Assembly: GCA_964415295.1 (NCBI GenBank)
Contig: CAYPYN010000008.1
Coordinates: 79,996 to 143,995 of the forward strand
DNA from: SB21 sp964415295
GTDB taxonomy: Bacteria; CLD3; SB21
DNA length: 64,000 bases
Direction of reading: 5' to 3'
Each line of letters begins with the position of its first letter. The stretch's first letter is position 1. Shown in pieces: positions 51,045 to 59,481 of this stretch. The position numbers and the translations under genes are program-made. The notes below the pieces were generated by a model. The model was given only the letters and a program-made list of their open reading frames with translations, did no database searches and was not told the origin of the DNA.

Positions 51045-51587
51045 GTGAACGCGCTGTTTTATACCCTGGCGATTTTTCTCTCCGCGCCCGACTCTACGGA
51101 AAAGATCCACTGGTCGGACTCGGTGCCGGTCACTTGGGCCGATTTCAAAGGCGCGCCGTCGGACACCATCGACGCGGACGCCCTGACCTACACGGGTATC
51201 ACGTATAGCTTCAACTGGCAATATTCTTTCATGCTAAATCAGAAGGTTCTCGAATTCAAGGTCTTCTGCTTCATGGAGCCTCAGCGCTCTTGGGTGAGGA
51301 AGAAACGGGGCACGGATTATCTACTGGAACACGAGCGGCGGCATTTTGATATTACGGAACTGCACGCGCGTTACTTACGCAAAGCCTTTGGCGAGTATCG
51401 GCCCGGCGCGCTGAATGAGATCCAAACCGATATGGAGACCATCTTCAACGCCGTCATGGACTCTTACCGCACCATGCAGGCGCAGTACGACCGCGATACT
51501 GCGCACTCGCGCAACCGGGCTAACCAGGCGCAGTGGGATAAGTTTATTAAGGAGCAGTTGGCGGAGTATGAGAAGTATGCGAGATAA
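51045..51587 (+). CDS. DUF922-like putative zinc protease (secreted)
   Basis: 180 residues from a GTG start at 51045, 5 bases after the small membrane protein, with the GGATAGG site upstream. A short hydrophobic N-terminus (MNALFYTLAIFLSAPDS) resembles a signal peptide. The sequence contains SVPVTWADFKGAPSD and a zinc-peptidase-like LLEHERRHFDITELHARYL (HExxH) in a helix, as in the DUF922 secreted protease family. The C-terminal half is a helix-rich, Arg/Gln-rich segment (MQAQYDRDTAHSRNRANQA). Catalytic competence is likely but the substrate is unknown. Confidence 0.8.
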   Translation: MNALFYTLAIFLSAPDSTEKIHWSDSVPVTWADFKGAPSDTIDADALTYTGITYSFNWQYSFMLNQKVLEFKVFCFMEPQRSWVRKKRGTDYLLEHERRHFDITELHARYLRKAFGEYRPGALNEIQTDMETIFNAVMDSYRTMQAQYDRDTAHSRNRANQAQWDKFIKEQLAEYEKYAR

Positions 51588-51670
51588 GGAATATCCTTTG
51601 ACAAGTAGTGCAACTTAGGAGTAAGTTATCGTGAAAAAGCAAAGTGACCAATAGTAATTCGGAGTTAATC

Positions 51671-52618
51671 ATGTCTTATACCTTTTTAGATTTGGCAGAA
51701 GAAGTCCTGCAGAATGTAGGGCATCCGTTAACTTATCAAGAAATATGGGAGATTGCTGTAAATCGGAGCTTGCAGGGAAAAGTGAAAATTTCCGGAAAAA
51801 CCCCTTGGCAAACCCTGGGTGCACGCCTGTACGTTGACGTTAGAGATAATGATAATTCACCGTTTATCAAAGTTGGGAGGAACCCCGCCCGCTTTTTCTT
51901 GAAATCTCGCTCAAATGAAATTCCTAAGAAAGTTGAATCTGATACGGAAGAAGTTGCGGAAAAGAAAGAAGTTGCAACATTTCCGGAAAGGGATTTGCAT
52001 TCATTAGTAAGTTATTATGCGTATGCAAACCTGTCTTTTAACAGAGGCAGAAGCATTTATACAAAAACCATATTTCACGAAAAATCAAGAAAGACCGGAT
52101 ATACCGAATGGACGCATCCGGATATTGTCGGTTTTTATTTACCCTTAGATGACTGGAATCAGCATCTGATTGAGCTAAATAAGATTTCAGATAATAGTTC
52201 ACTTAAAATATATTCTTTTGAAGTAAAGAAAGTTCTCAATCGATCGAATTATCGAGAATCTTTTTTCCAAGCCGTATCAAATTCTTCATGGGCTCATGAA
52301 GGATATCTAATCGCTCCAGAAGTGCAAGAGGACGACGATCTTTTGTCAGAACTTGAGCGGTTGTCCATGTCATTTGGCATTGGAATAATTCACCTGGATT
52401 TGGATGACTTTGACTCGTCAAAAGTCATATATCCGGCTCGTGTACGGGAAGTCTTAGACTGGGAAACCATGAATAAGTTGTGTGAGAATAACGCCGATTT
52501 CAGTAAATTTATTCAAGACATACGAATTGATTTTGAGTCAAAACGTATTCACAAGTCGGAATATGATGCAATTATTGATGATCCAGATCATTACATAAGA
52601 AAATTAATGAAGAAATAA
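51671..52618 (+). CDS. HARE-HTH protein with PD-(D/E)xK-like nuclease domain (COG2958 type)
   Basis: 315 residues from the ATG at 51671 (GGAG site); an ATG at 51644 is less likely. Residues ~1-80 match the HARE-HTH fold: TFLDLAEEVLQNVGHPLTYQ, EIWEIAVNRSL, GKTPWQTLGARLYVDVRDN, FIKVGRNPARFFLKS. Residues ~105-300 contain WTHPDIVGFYLP and IYSFEVKKVLNRSNYRESF, which line up as the D...E-x-K of PD-(D/E)xK nucleases, with QAVSNSSWAHEGYLIAPE in the C-terminal strand-helix. Such proteins are associated with restriction and mobile DNA. The gene is visibly AT-richer than its neighbours and stands alone, so it was probably acquired by horizontal transfer. Whether it cuts DNA is not shown. Confidence 0.83.
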   Translation: MSYTFLDLAEEVLQNVGHPLTYQEIWEIAVNRSLQGKVKISGKTPWQTLGARLYVDVRDNDNSPFIKVGRNPARFFLKSRSNEIPKKVESDTEEVAEKKEVATFPERDLHSLVSYYAYANLSFNRGRSIYTKTIFHEKSRKTGYTEWTHPDIVGFYLPLDDWNQHLIELNKISDNSSLKIYSFEVKKVLNRSNYRESFFQAVSNSSWAHEGYLIAPEVQEDDDLLSELERLSMSFGIGIIHLDLDDFDSSKVIYPARVREVLDWETMNKLCENNADFSKFIQDIRIDFESKRIHKSEYDAIIDDPDHYIRKLMKK

Positions 52619-52663
52619 TAAGTAGTAGCCCTCAACTCAATTGACACTAACAATAAAGAGCCA

Positions 52664-54040
52664 ATGAAAACAATACTCTACCTCATCACATTTCTTTTCA
52701 TCCTAACCCTCCATCTTCCCGCCCAAACCGTCACCCATCTCGATCCGGCGGCATTGACGGAGCTGGAGAGGTCGTGCGCGCAGGACGCGCAGTTGAAAGC
52801 GGCGCAGAATGCGCTGTCGCAGACGGACGGGAAGGTCATCAGCCAGAATTGGGAAAAGATCGTTGGCGTCGATCCGTACTTTTCCATTCGCCTGAAGGAT
52901 CAGAAGATCACCGACCAGAAAAGCACCGGCCGGTGCTGGATGTTCTCCGGGCTGAATATCGTTCGCCCTTCCGTCACCAGCCGGCTCGGCTGTGAGGATA
53001 TCGAATTGTCCCAGGCGTACCTGTATTTCTATGAAAAGCTCGAGAAGGCCAATCTCTTTCTGAATGCCGTCATCGAGACCCGGGATAAGCCGACGACCGA
53101 CCGCGCGGTGGAGAATCTGATGAAGCAGGTCGTGCAGGACGGACAGAATTGGCACGGCTTTACCGCGCTGGTGAAAAAATACGGCGTCGTACCCAAGGAC
53201 GTCATGCCGGAGACGTACAGCGCATCCAATTCCGGTCACGTGATCCAGGTTCTCTCCCTGCGCCTCAAGCAGGCCGCGATGAAGATCCGCGAATCCGATC
53301 CTAAAAAGACCGCCGAGATCAAGATGGCGGCGTTGAAAGATGTGTACCGCATCCTTGCTATCAATTTCGGCATTCCGCCGAAGTCCTTCACCTGGCGCTA
53401 TCCGATGAAAGACGGCACGCTCTCCGCTTTGAAAACGTACACGCCGCAGCAATTCTTCCGCGACGCGGTGGGGGACGAATTAGACGATTATTACCCGCTC
53501 TATTCCGTTCCGACGCTCGCGTTCAATAAGAAATTCGAGATCGACCTCAACCGCACGGTGAGCGATCAGCCCAATCTGTATTTTGTCAATTGCGATCTCG
53601 CGATCCTGAAAGACGTTGCGCGCAAGTCAGTGGAGGACAGTAATGCCGTATGGTTCGGCTGTGACGTTCACCAGGAGTCCAATTGGGAAAAAGGCCTGAT
53701 GACGCCGGGCATGTACGATTATAAGTCGCTCTACGGGATCGATTTTACGATGACGCGCAAGGAACTTTTCGAAACGTACTCGAGCATTCCCACGCACAAT
53801 ATGGTTTTTACGGGCATCGACATTCAGGAAGGCAAAGTGAAAAAATGGCTGGTGGAGAATTCCTGGGGCGACAGCAAGGGGAAGAACGGCTATTTCATCA
53901 TGCTCGACGACTGGTTCGATCTTTACGTGCAGGAAGTGGTGGTGCACAAGAAGTACATCCCGAAGGATGTGATGGATGTTTTCAAGACTAAAGCGACGAC
54001 ACTGCCGGCCTGGGATCCGATGATGGAGAGAGTGGATTAG
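52664..54040 (+). CDS. C1B-family cysteine aminopeptidase (bleomycin hydrolase/PepC-like), secreted
   Basis: 458 residues with a signal peptide (MKTILYLITFLFILTLHLPAQ), unlike cytoplasmic PepC. The catalytic Cys is in QKSTGRCWMFSGLN (Cys91), the His in PTHNMVFTGIDIQ and the Asn in WLVENSWGDSKGKNGYFIMLD, all conserved in the C1B papain-like family. A long insert between (QDGQNWHGFTALVKKYGVVPKDVMPE) matches bleomycin hydrolases. These enzymes trim N-terminal residues and usually form hexamers. It is probably a periplasmic peptidase that completes peptide breakdown with the M28, M49, S9 and tricorn-like enzymes. Confidence 0.94.
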   Translation: MKTILYLITFLFILTLHLPAQTVTHLDPAALTELERSCAQDAQLKAAQNALSQTDGKVISQNWEKIVGVDPYFSIRLKDQKITDQKSTGRCWMFSGLNIVRPSVTSRLGCEDIELSQAYLYFYEKLEKANLFLNAVIETRDKPTTDRAVENLMKQVVQDGQNWHGFTALVKKYGVVPKDVMPETYSASNSGHVIQVLSLRLKQAAMKIRESDPKKTAEIKMAALKDVYRILAINFGIPPKSFTWRYPMKDGTLSALKTYTPQQFFRDAVGDELDDYYPLYSVPTLAFNKKFEIDLNRTVSDQPNLYFVNCDLAILKDVARKSVEDSNAVWFGCDVHQESNWEKGLMTPGMYDYKSLYGIDFTMTRKELFETYSSIPTHNMVFTGIDIQEGKVKKWLVENSWGDSKGKNGYFIMLDDWFDLYVQEVVVHKKYIPKDVMDVFKTKATTLPAWDPMMERVD

Positions 54041-54049
54041 CCTGGTTTT

Positions 54050-54066
54050 CCCCCTTGAAAAGGGGG
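54050..54066 (+). terminator. Hairpin after the C1B peptidase
   Basis: CCCCCTT (54050-54056), loop GAA and AAGGGGG (54060-54066) form a 7-bp GC-rich stem 10 bases after the stop. There is no T-run, so termination is only suggested. The stretch 54041-54419 is otherwise filled by repeat A2; I see nothing in 54274-54419. Confidence 0.45.
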
Positions 54067-54071
54067 GCTGG

Positions 54072-54273
54072 TATTTCCGGCCTTGATAAAAATGCCGAAG
54101 AAACCTGAGTTCGCAGATAAGATAATGCGAAAAACGGCTTTCATGAACGTTCTGATTTAACGAATCATGAAGATTGAGAATCGTTTTTCGCAGCCGGACC
54201 TGCGAACGAGGGTTTAGGCATTTTTATCACAGCCGAAGTTTTCTTTGGAGCTTTCTTTTTTAAAAAGAAAGCG
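54072..54273 (+). repeat. Dispersed repeat A, copy 2
   Basis: Same block order as 44929-45136: TTTCCGGCCTTGATAAAAA, ATGCCGAAGAAA, GAGTTCGCAGA, CGAAAAACGGCTTTC, GAATCGTTTTTCGCA, GCGAACGAGGGTTTAGGCAT and a CTTTCTTTTTTAAAAAGAAAG palindrome near its right end. Diverged but clearly the same family, about 9 kb from copy 1, in the same orientation and likewise intergenic. Confidence 0.85.
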
Positions 54274-54419
54274 GGCATGCAACCATCAAATACAACAAAT
54301 GTAAATGCAGATAGGGAATGAATACCGCTTCTCGTTCGCTTCGCTTCACTCGAAGTGACGCGGGTTTCAGACTCACGCCTTGCCAAGAAGAAGGCACGTA
54401 ATAATAAGGAAAAGATAAC

Positions 54420-55319
54420 TTGACCGGTCATTCAAACATCCACCCCGCTCAGAAAGGTATGAGATCCACTGCGGTCGGCATTTTAGTCAATGCGCTGCTG
54501 GCGGTGTGCAAAGGAACGGCGGGATTCCTGGGCAATTCGTATGCGCTGATCGCCGACGCGATCGAATCGGCGTCGGACGTGATCAGCTCTTTCATCGTTC
54601 TTATCGGCCTGAAGATCGCTTCCAAGCCGCGCGATGAGAATCATCCCTACGGCCACGGCAAAGCGGAGCCGCTGGCGGCGGCGGTAGTTGCTATGGCGCT
54701 GATCGGAGCGGCGATCACGATCGCCATTCAAAGCCTTCACGAGATCATCACGCCGCATCATGCGCCGGAACCCTTCACGCTGATCGTTCTGGTTGCCGTG
54801 ATAGCCGTGAAGGAGACGTTGTTCCGTTTTGTATTCAAGGTTGGCAATGAAGTTCAAAGTACGGCGGTCAAAACGGATGCGTGGCATCACCGGAGCGACG
54901 CGATCACTTCGGCGGCGGCGTTTGCGGGGATCTCCATTGCGCTGATGGGAGGCGCCGGTTGGGAAAGCGCCGATGATTGGGCCGCCCTTTTTGCTTCCGT
55001 CATTATCGCTTACAATGCCTACAAATTATTTACCCCCGCCATGGCTGAGGTCATGGATACGGCGCCGTCGCCTCACATGGTCGAAGATGTCCGCCGAGTG
55101 GCTCTGGCTGTAGACGGCGTGATCGGGCTTGATAAATGTTATATCCGCAAGATGGGATTCGATTATTTTGTCGATCTGCACGTGGTCGTTGATGCAGAAT
55201 TAACGGTGCGCCGAAGCCATGCGATCGGTCACTCGGTCAAAGACGCCATCCGCAAGGCGGATCCGCGCATCAGCGACGTCCTGATCCATATTGAACCGGA
55301 AGATGTATTGAAACCGTGA
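54420..55319 (+). CDS. Cation diffusion facilitator (CDF) metal transporter
   Basis: 299 residues from a TTG at 54420 with an AAGGA site 10 bases upstream; an ATG at 54459 would remove a short leader. Six predicted membrane helices. The CDF signature appears in LIADAIESASDVISSFIVL (first metal-binding HxxxD-like helix) and WHHRSDAITSAAAFAGI (second HxxxD). A His-rich loop NHPYGHGKAE and a C-terminal cytoplasmic ferredoxin-like domain (VDGVIGLDKCYIRKMGFDYFVDLHVVV) complete the family layout. It exports divalent metals such as Zn2+, Co2+ or Fe2+ in exchange for protons. Confidence 0.95.
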   Translation: MTGHSNIHPAQKGMRSTAVGILVNALLAVCKGTAGFLGNSYALIADAIESASDVISSFIVLIGLKIASKPRDENHPYGHGKAEPLAAAVVAMALIGAAITIAIQSLHEIITPHHAPEPFTLIVLVAVIAVKETLFRFVFKVGNEVQSTAVKTDAWHHRSDAITSAAAFAGISIALMGGAGWESADDWAALFASVIIAYNAYKLFTPAMAEVMDTAPSPHMVEDVRRVALAVDGVIGLDKCYIRKMGFDYFVDLHVVVDAELTVRRSHAIGHSVKDAIRKADPRISDVLIHIEPEDVLKP

Positions 55320-55410
55320 GCATCATTTTTATTCCTGTAGAAATAAAAAAGACGTAAATGATATCCGCCTTTAGCCAACCTTCTTTAACCAAACCAGGAA
55401 GAGTTGTCGT

Positions 55411-55938
55411 ATGAAAAACGTATTGCTAGAAGAGAACAGCCCGCTCTTCCCGCTGTACTGGACCGGCATATCGGTCATCCTGCTTGCCGCGGATTATTTC
55501 TCCGGTCCTTTTATACAATTTCCCGTCACGTTCATGATCCCCGTTGCGCTGGCGTCGTGGTACAGCGGCGTGCGATGGGGTGTCGTCTTGGGCATCGTGC
55601 TGCCCATCTGCCGCCTGTTCTTTAATATCATGCTCTGGACGGTACCTTGGGGATGGATCGAAGCCGGGTTCAACTGCCTGATACGGGTCTTTGTATTCGT
55701 CGCCTTTGCATTTCTGATCGACCGTGTTGCTGAGGAGAGGCGTAAACTGACGCGCGAGGTCCAGATGCTGAGCGGGCTTTTGCCGATCTGCTCCAACTGC
55801 AAGAAGATACGCGATGATGCGAACCAATGGCAGCCTATCGAACATTATATCTCGGAACGCAGTGAAGCCTCTTTCACGCACGGCTTGTGTCCGGAGTGCG
55901 TGGACAAGCTTTACGGGGCATATCTGAAAGATAAGTGA
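55411..55938 (+). CDS. Four-helix membrane protein with C-terminal Cys-rich LLPICSNCKKIRDD domain
   Basis: 175 residues. Residues ~15-110 hold four membrane segments (LYWTGISVILLAADYFSG, FPVTFMIPVALASWYSG, WGVVLGIVLPICRLFFNIML, CLIRVFVFVAFAFLID). After a short coiled segment (ERRKLTREVQML) comes GLLPICSNCKKIRDDANQWQ, with LCPECVDKLYG at the end: CxxC and CxxC, a small metal-binding motif normally appended to PAS or receiver proteins of sensory systems. Here it is on a membrane protein, perhaps reading a membrane signal. The start is the ATG at 55411. It is an isolated gene with no kinase neighbour. Confidence 0.8.
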   Translation: MKNVLLEENSPLFPLYWTGISVILLAADYFSGPFIQFPVTFMIPVALASWYSGVRWGVVLGIVLPICRLFFNIMLWTVPWGWIEAGFNCLIRVFVFVAFAFLIDRVAEERRKLTREVQMLSGLLPICSNCKKIRDDANQWQPIEHYISERSEASFTHGLCPECVDKLYGAYLKDK

Positions 55939-56069
55939 ACGATCGTCGGGCCGGAATACCGTTTCCGCATCGGGACGTCCGCAACATAATGAATAATATT
56001 CGTTTACCATTTGAATGGCCTAAGGGATGAAACGTAAATCTATGCCATTCAAAAAAAAAGGGTAAGGTT

Positions 56070-56789
56070 ATGCCAAGAACATTATTACTGATTTTGCTGA
56101 GCGGGGTATTGTGGGTGTCGTGCGAATCGGAAAGTGAAAAGGATCGCGTTACGTTTGCATTGTATGTGTATAAGAATGGGGATACCACTTTCCAATATAT
56201 CGAAACGGATAAAGATATCCCGTCATTGAACAAACGGAACATCGCTTCGAAATCCGTTCAATTTTCTTCACCCGTCTATGTCAATACCGGATTCACTTCC
56301 GAAACCGGCGATGCATCGACGGTTTTCACATTTCTTCATAGCAAAGATGGAGATTTCTTTTCATATCAATTACCTGTCGGCCAATCGGCGTCGACTTCCG
56401 AGATCAGTTTCAACGGCACCATGAATGCTTTTTTTGTTGCAGGGTTCGGACAAACACCTTCACAGACGGTCGAGGTCGATTACAATAATGGGATTACGTC
56501 CTTTGGAACGATGACCTTGAGCGCCGATGAGAATACGATGTACCTGGAACCGATCCTGACGATACCGGTTAGTGATCACGGTATTCCGGATGAATCCCAA
56601 TTTAGACTGAAGTTGTACAATCAATTCCAAAATTCCAGCCAAGGGTCGCAGGAATACGGATTGCTTCTCGGGATCAATAGTGATCCGAGCCGATATCAAT
56701 GGGAGATGTTTCAGAATAACTACTCAAGCTTTGGGCAATTTTTTATTCAGCCCACGGATACGATCAAAGTGTTTGCGTACAGGTTCTGA
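56070..56789 (+). CDS. Lipoprotein of unknown function
   Basis: 239 residues with lipoprotein signal MPRTLLLILLSGVLWVSC (lipobox WVSC) and an acidic leader (ESESEKDR). The body is beta-rich with repeating strands (FALYVYKNGDTTFQYIETD, VFTFLHSKDGDFFSYQLPVG, SFNGTMNAFFVAGFG, LTIPVSDHGIPD, ADTIKVFAYRF-like C-terminus). It has no family that I recognise. It is 65 bases upstream of another lipoprotein gene. Confidence 0.7.
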   Translation: MPRTLLLILLSGVLWVSCESESEKDRVTFALYVYKNGDTTFQYIETDKDIPSLNKRNIASKSVQFSSPVYVNTGFTSETGDASTVFTFLHSKDGDFFSYQLPVGQSASTSEISFNGTMNAFFVAGFGQTPSQTVEVDYNNGITSFGTMTLSADENTMYLEPILTIPVSDHGIPDESQFRLKLYNQFQNSSQGSQEYGLLLGINSDPSRYQWEMFQNNYSSFGQFFIQPTDTIKVFAYRF

Positions 56790-56854
56790 TACCGGCTGAC
56801 AAATGATTGACCGATGGTCTGGAATACCGTCTCTAAACTAAACGCTCGGAATGT

Positions 56855-57313
56855 ATGAGAACCCAATGGGCCATCATGGGGATCATGGCGGCGATGATCA
56901 TTCTGTCCTGCGATAATCCCGATGACAGTATCAAAGGGATAACGCGCACCGATGCCTACGGAAATATTTTGTCCGTTGACCCGGATGATTGGGTGATGCG
57001 CTCGTCCATGCCGTCGGAAAACCAACCGGATGTGTCAGCGCCTTATCCGAACCCCGTAACGGGACCGATACACTTCCGTATCGGGCTTCCGGATTCCATG
57101 CGGGTGACTTTTGTGATCAAGAATTCAAAAAAGAAAGTCCGGACGCTGGCTGATCAGGAACTTCTTCAGAGTGGACTTCATTTGATCTTTTGGGACCTGA
57201 AGAACGATGACGGCGAGGCCGTGCCGGACGGCCTTTACCGTTGTGTTATAACTTTCCTGCACGGCGATACGACGTTCAGTACCTATGGCGATATTGAGAT
57301 ACAGGTGATGTAA
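56855..57313 (+). CDS. Lipoprotein with FlgD-Ig-like domain
   Basis: 152 residues. The N-terminus MRTQWAIMGIMAAMIILSC is a lipoprotein signal (IILSC). Residues ~60-150 resemble the FlgD Ig-like domain / T9SS-tail fold: PYPNPVTGPIHFRIGLPDS, VTFVIKNSKKKVRTLADQ and GLHLIFWDLKNDDGEAVPDGLYRCVI (the W-x-G-x-D...GxY pattern). It closes with GDIEIQVM rather than the basic K-M-x-x-x-K of sorting tails, so it is probably surface lipoprotein rather than a T9SS cargo. Its neighbour upstream is a lipoprotein of unknown function. Confidence 0.72.
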   Translation: MRTQWAIMGIMAAMIILSCDNPDDSIKGITRTDAYGNILSVDPDDWVMRSSMPSENQPDVSAPYPNPVTGPIHFRIGLPDSMRVTFVIKNSKKKVRTLADQELLQSGLHLIFWDLKNDDGEAVPDGLYRCVITFLHGDTTFSTYGDIEIQVM

Positions 57314-57334
57314 ACGAATTGTAAGCTTAAGTAA

Positions 57335-58060
57335 ATGACCGTCAAAGAACACTACGACAATCATCTCGGCCATTTCTATTCCTGGATGGCCGGGGATTTT
57401 GATGCGGCGAAGAAAAAGTTCGCCGAATTCCTGTCCGAACATAAGATCGCACCCCATTCCACGAAAACGGCCATCGATCTGGGCGCCGGACACGGCGTAC
57501 AGAGCGCCGCCCTGGCGGAACTCGGATATACCGTGACGGCGGTGGATTTCAGTGAACCGCTATTACGTGAACTCGATCTGAATACTATGGGAATGTCGGT
57601 TCACATCGTTCGCGACGACATCCGGGCCGTGCGGCGTTTTGAAAAGGTGAGACCGGAACTGGTCGTATGCTGGGGCGATACGCTGACGCATCTAAGCACA
57701 AAGGACGAAATTCGTCAACTCCTTTCCGATATGTCGGATGTGCTGGAACCCGGAGGATTGATCCTGATGTCCTTTCGCGACTATTCCGCAGAACCGGCCG
57801 GCGAACAGAAATTCATTCCTGTAAAAAGCGACGATACGAGAATACTGACCTGCGTTCTGAATTACCGGGACGAATCGGTGTTGGTGACCGATCTGTTCCA
57901 CGAAAAGGCCGAACAGGGATGGCAGCTGAAAACGAGTTCCTACGCCAAAATCCGCATCCCGCCCGGCGAAGTGAAAGAGATCCTGCAAAACAAGGGTCTG
58001 GTCCTGCGTTTCAGTGAATTCTCCCGCGGTATGGTTTCCCTCATTGCTGAAAAGCGATAG
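57335..58060 (+). CDS. Class I SAM-dependent methyltransferase
   Basis: 241 residues. SAM-binding motif I is TAIDLGAGHGVQSAALAELG, motif II TVTAVDFSEPLL (acidic end of strand 2), and motif IV-like LVVCWGDTLTHLSTKDEIRQLL, followed by LEPGGLILMSFRDYS. The C-terminal half forms a beta-rich cap (ILTCVLNYRDESVLVTDLFHE, WQLKTSSYAKIRIPP) as in the Methyltransf_25/ubiE-like families. The substrate is unknown. It starts 21 bases after the preceding lipoprotein gene. Confidence 0.9.
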   Translation: MTVKEHYDNHLGHFYSWMAGDFDAAKKKFAEFLSEHKIAPHSTKTAIDLGAGHGVQSAALAELGYTVTAVDFSEPLLRELDLNTMGMSVHIVRDDIRAVRRFEKVRPELVVCWGDTLTHLSTKDEIRQLLSDMSDVLEPGGLILMSFRDYSAEPAGEQKFIPVKSDDTRILTCVLNYRDESVLVTDLFHEKAEQGWQLKTSSYAKIRIPPGEVKEILQNKGLVLRFSEFSRGMVSLIAEKR

Positions 58061-58132
58061 ACCGTTGATTTTTTCCCGGGAATGCGGAATATTAGCGCCG
58101 ATCCCGGCACCATCCCATTTGGTACGAAAGTT

Positions 58133-58454
58133 ATGAAAGAGAAAATCGAAACCGTTTTTGAAGCCGTTAATTTTTTCCGCCGCAGGATACAGACGCCGCT
58201 TTACGCCGGGCTCATTGTGAGAGGTGTGCTGTATGTGGACAGATACACCAAAGGACTCGTCCATTTCTTTCTGACCATCAAAGGGATCGGCGTATCCGGC
58301 ATCCGCGTTCTGCGGGTCCTCATCAATATCAGTAACCAAGAATCCAAGCATGCGGTGTGCGGACGATCATCAAATCGTATTCATCTTCTCAGCCATCTTG
58401 CTCGCGTATTTCGAGAAAACACAAGAAATACGAAACCTGAAATCACAGGAATAG
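58133..58454 (+). pseudogene. Decayed YqhA (UPF0114)-family membrane protein gene
   Basis: From ATG 58133 the frame encodes MKEKIETVFEAVNFFRRRIQ, then TPLYAGLIVRGVLYVDRYTK, matching the YqhA start (YASRWLLAPVYFGL). It then jumps to IRVLRVLINISNQESKHAV, matching the late YqhA IHLLRVFMDAKN segment. The central ~75 residues (MVMFSGYENFVSQ region) are missing. After a frameshift near 58360, another frame reads HQIVFIFSAILLAYFEKTQE, then a TAG at 58452-58454, matching the YqhA end (IIHLTFVLSAFVMGYLDR). So there is an internal deletion plus a frameshift, and the gene is broken. Confidence 0.65.
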
Positions 58455-58458
58455 CAAC

Positions 58459-58983
58459 ATGAAAATCATTTTGGAAACAAACCGCCTGATCCTGCGTGAA
58501 CTTAAGATCGGCGACGCGCCTTTTATGGTGACGCTTCTCAATACGCCGTCGTGGCTGAAATTCATCGGCGACCGCGGCGTACGAAACACCGAAGATGCGG
58601 AAAAGTATCTGCAGAACGGGGCTTTGAAAAGCTATGCCGAGCATGGATTCGGCTTCTACATGATGGAACTGAAGATCAAAAAGACGCCGATAGGCATCTG
58701 CGGCCTGGTCAAACGGGATTTCATGGCGAATCCCGATATCGGTTTTGCGTTAATGCCGGAATACGAAGGGAAAGGATTTGGCTTTGAAGCGGCTTCGGCG
58801 GTAATAGAACATGCGAAGAATGTTTTGCATATGACGAAGATCGATGCGATCACGGTGAAGGAGAATGTGAACTCCATTCATCTTCTGGAAAAACTCGGGT
58901 TATCCTTTGCCGGAACAATCGTTTACCCGGATACCCATGAAGAACTCTTACTCTATTCGATTCAACTGGAGGATAAGCCATGA
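58459..58983 (+). CDS. GNAT-family N-acetyltransferase (RimJ/RimL-like)
   Basis: 174 residues. Acetyltransf_3 features: LETNRLILRELKIGDAPFMV at the N-terminus, GFGFYMMELKIKKTPIGICGLVKR, the acetyl-CoA loop NPDIGFALMPEYEGKGFGFEAASAV, and the C-terminal TKIDAITVKENVNSIHLLEKLG. Such enzymes acetylate an amino group of a ribosomal protein, antibiotic or small amine; the target is unknown. The start is 5 bases after the decayed YqhA gene and the stop overlaps the next gene by 4 bases. Confidence 0.92.
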   Translation: MKIILETNRLILRELKIGDAPFMVTLLNTPSWLKFIGDRGVRNTEDAEKYLQNGALKSYAEHGFGFYMMELKIKKTPIGICGLVKRDFMANPDIGFALMPEYEGKGFGFEAASAVIEHAKNVLHMTKIDAITVKENVNSIHLLEKLGLSFAGTIVYPDTHEELLLYSIQLEDKP

Positions 58984-59468
58984 ATCCGATCGCACACTAC
59001 ATCGGCCGGAGTCCTATACATCCTGTGCCGTTTCTCATAGGCAAAGCCGCGTTCCTCTGTTCGGGTTTCTTTTTTATCGTTAAGTGGATCAGCCCGGGGA
59101 TCCTTTCATACGATCACCGTATCTTGTCCGTTGTGGGCGTCTTATTTATCGCGACCGGATTCTGTTTAGCCGGCATCGCGCTCCTTCATCTGGGGGAATC
59201 GGTGGCGGTGGGAATTCCCGACCGCGAAACCACTCTGAAAACCCGTGGACTTTATAAGTTCAGCCGCAATCCCATTTATCTCAGCGGCTCGCTGATGTGC
59301 CTGGGTTCATGCCTTTACGCGGTACATTGGCTCAACGGTCTGTGCTTTGCGGTAGCGCTGGCCGTCCATCATGCGATCGTCTTGAAAGAAGAGGAATTTC
59401 TGGAGAAAAAATTCGGTGACGCGTGGCGCGAATATAGAAAAACAGTACCGAGATACTTTGGTTTTTGA
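58980..59468 (+). CDS. ICMT-like membrane methyltransferase
   Basis: 162 residues with four to five membrane segments. The C-terminal conserved part is LKTRGLYKFSRNPIYLSGSL, then HAIVLKEEEFLEKKFGDAWREYRKTVPRYFGF, the NP-x-Y...E-E-x-x-L...Y-x-x-x-V-x-R-(Y/F)-(L/F) signature of the isoprenylcysteine carboxyl methyltransferase/PEMT superfamily that binds SAM at the membrane. The substrate is unknown in bacteria. Its start overlaps the GNAT gene by 4 bases (ATGA), so the pair is translationally coupled. Confidence 0.9.
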   Translation: MNPIAHYIGRSPIHPVPFLIGKAAFLCSGFFFIVKWISPGILSYDHRILSVVGVLFIATGFCLAGIALLHLGESVAVGIPDRETTLKTRGLYKFSRNPIYLSGSLMCLGSCLYAVHWLNGLCFAVALAVHHAIVLKEEEFLEKKFGDAWREYRKTVPRYFGF

Positions 59469-59481
59469 AAGGAGCGGATTT

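Noticed and set aside
54165..54431. Short minus-strand frame and similar frames in 44.9-45.6 kb as genes
   Set aside because: They fall inside the dispersed repeats A and B and change frame between copies, so they are not conserved as protein.
57692..58351. 219-codon minus-strand frame over the methyltransferase 3' end and decayed YqhA gene
   Set aside because: It has no ribosome binding site or recognisable domain and is antisense to conserved SAM-methyltransferase sequence.
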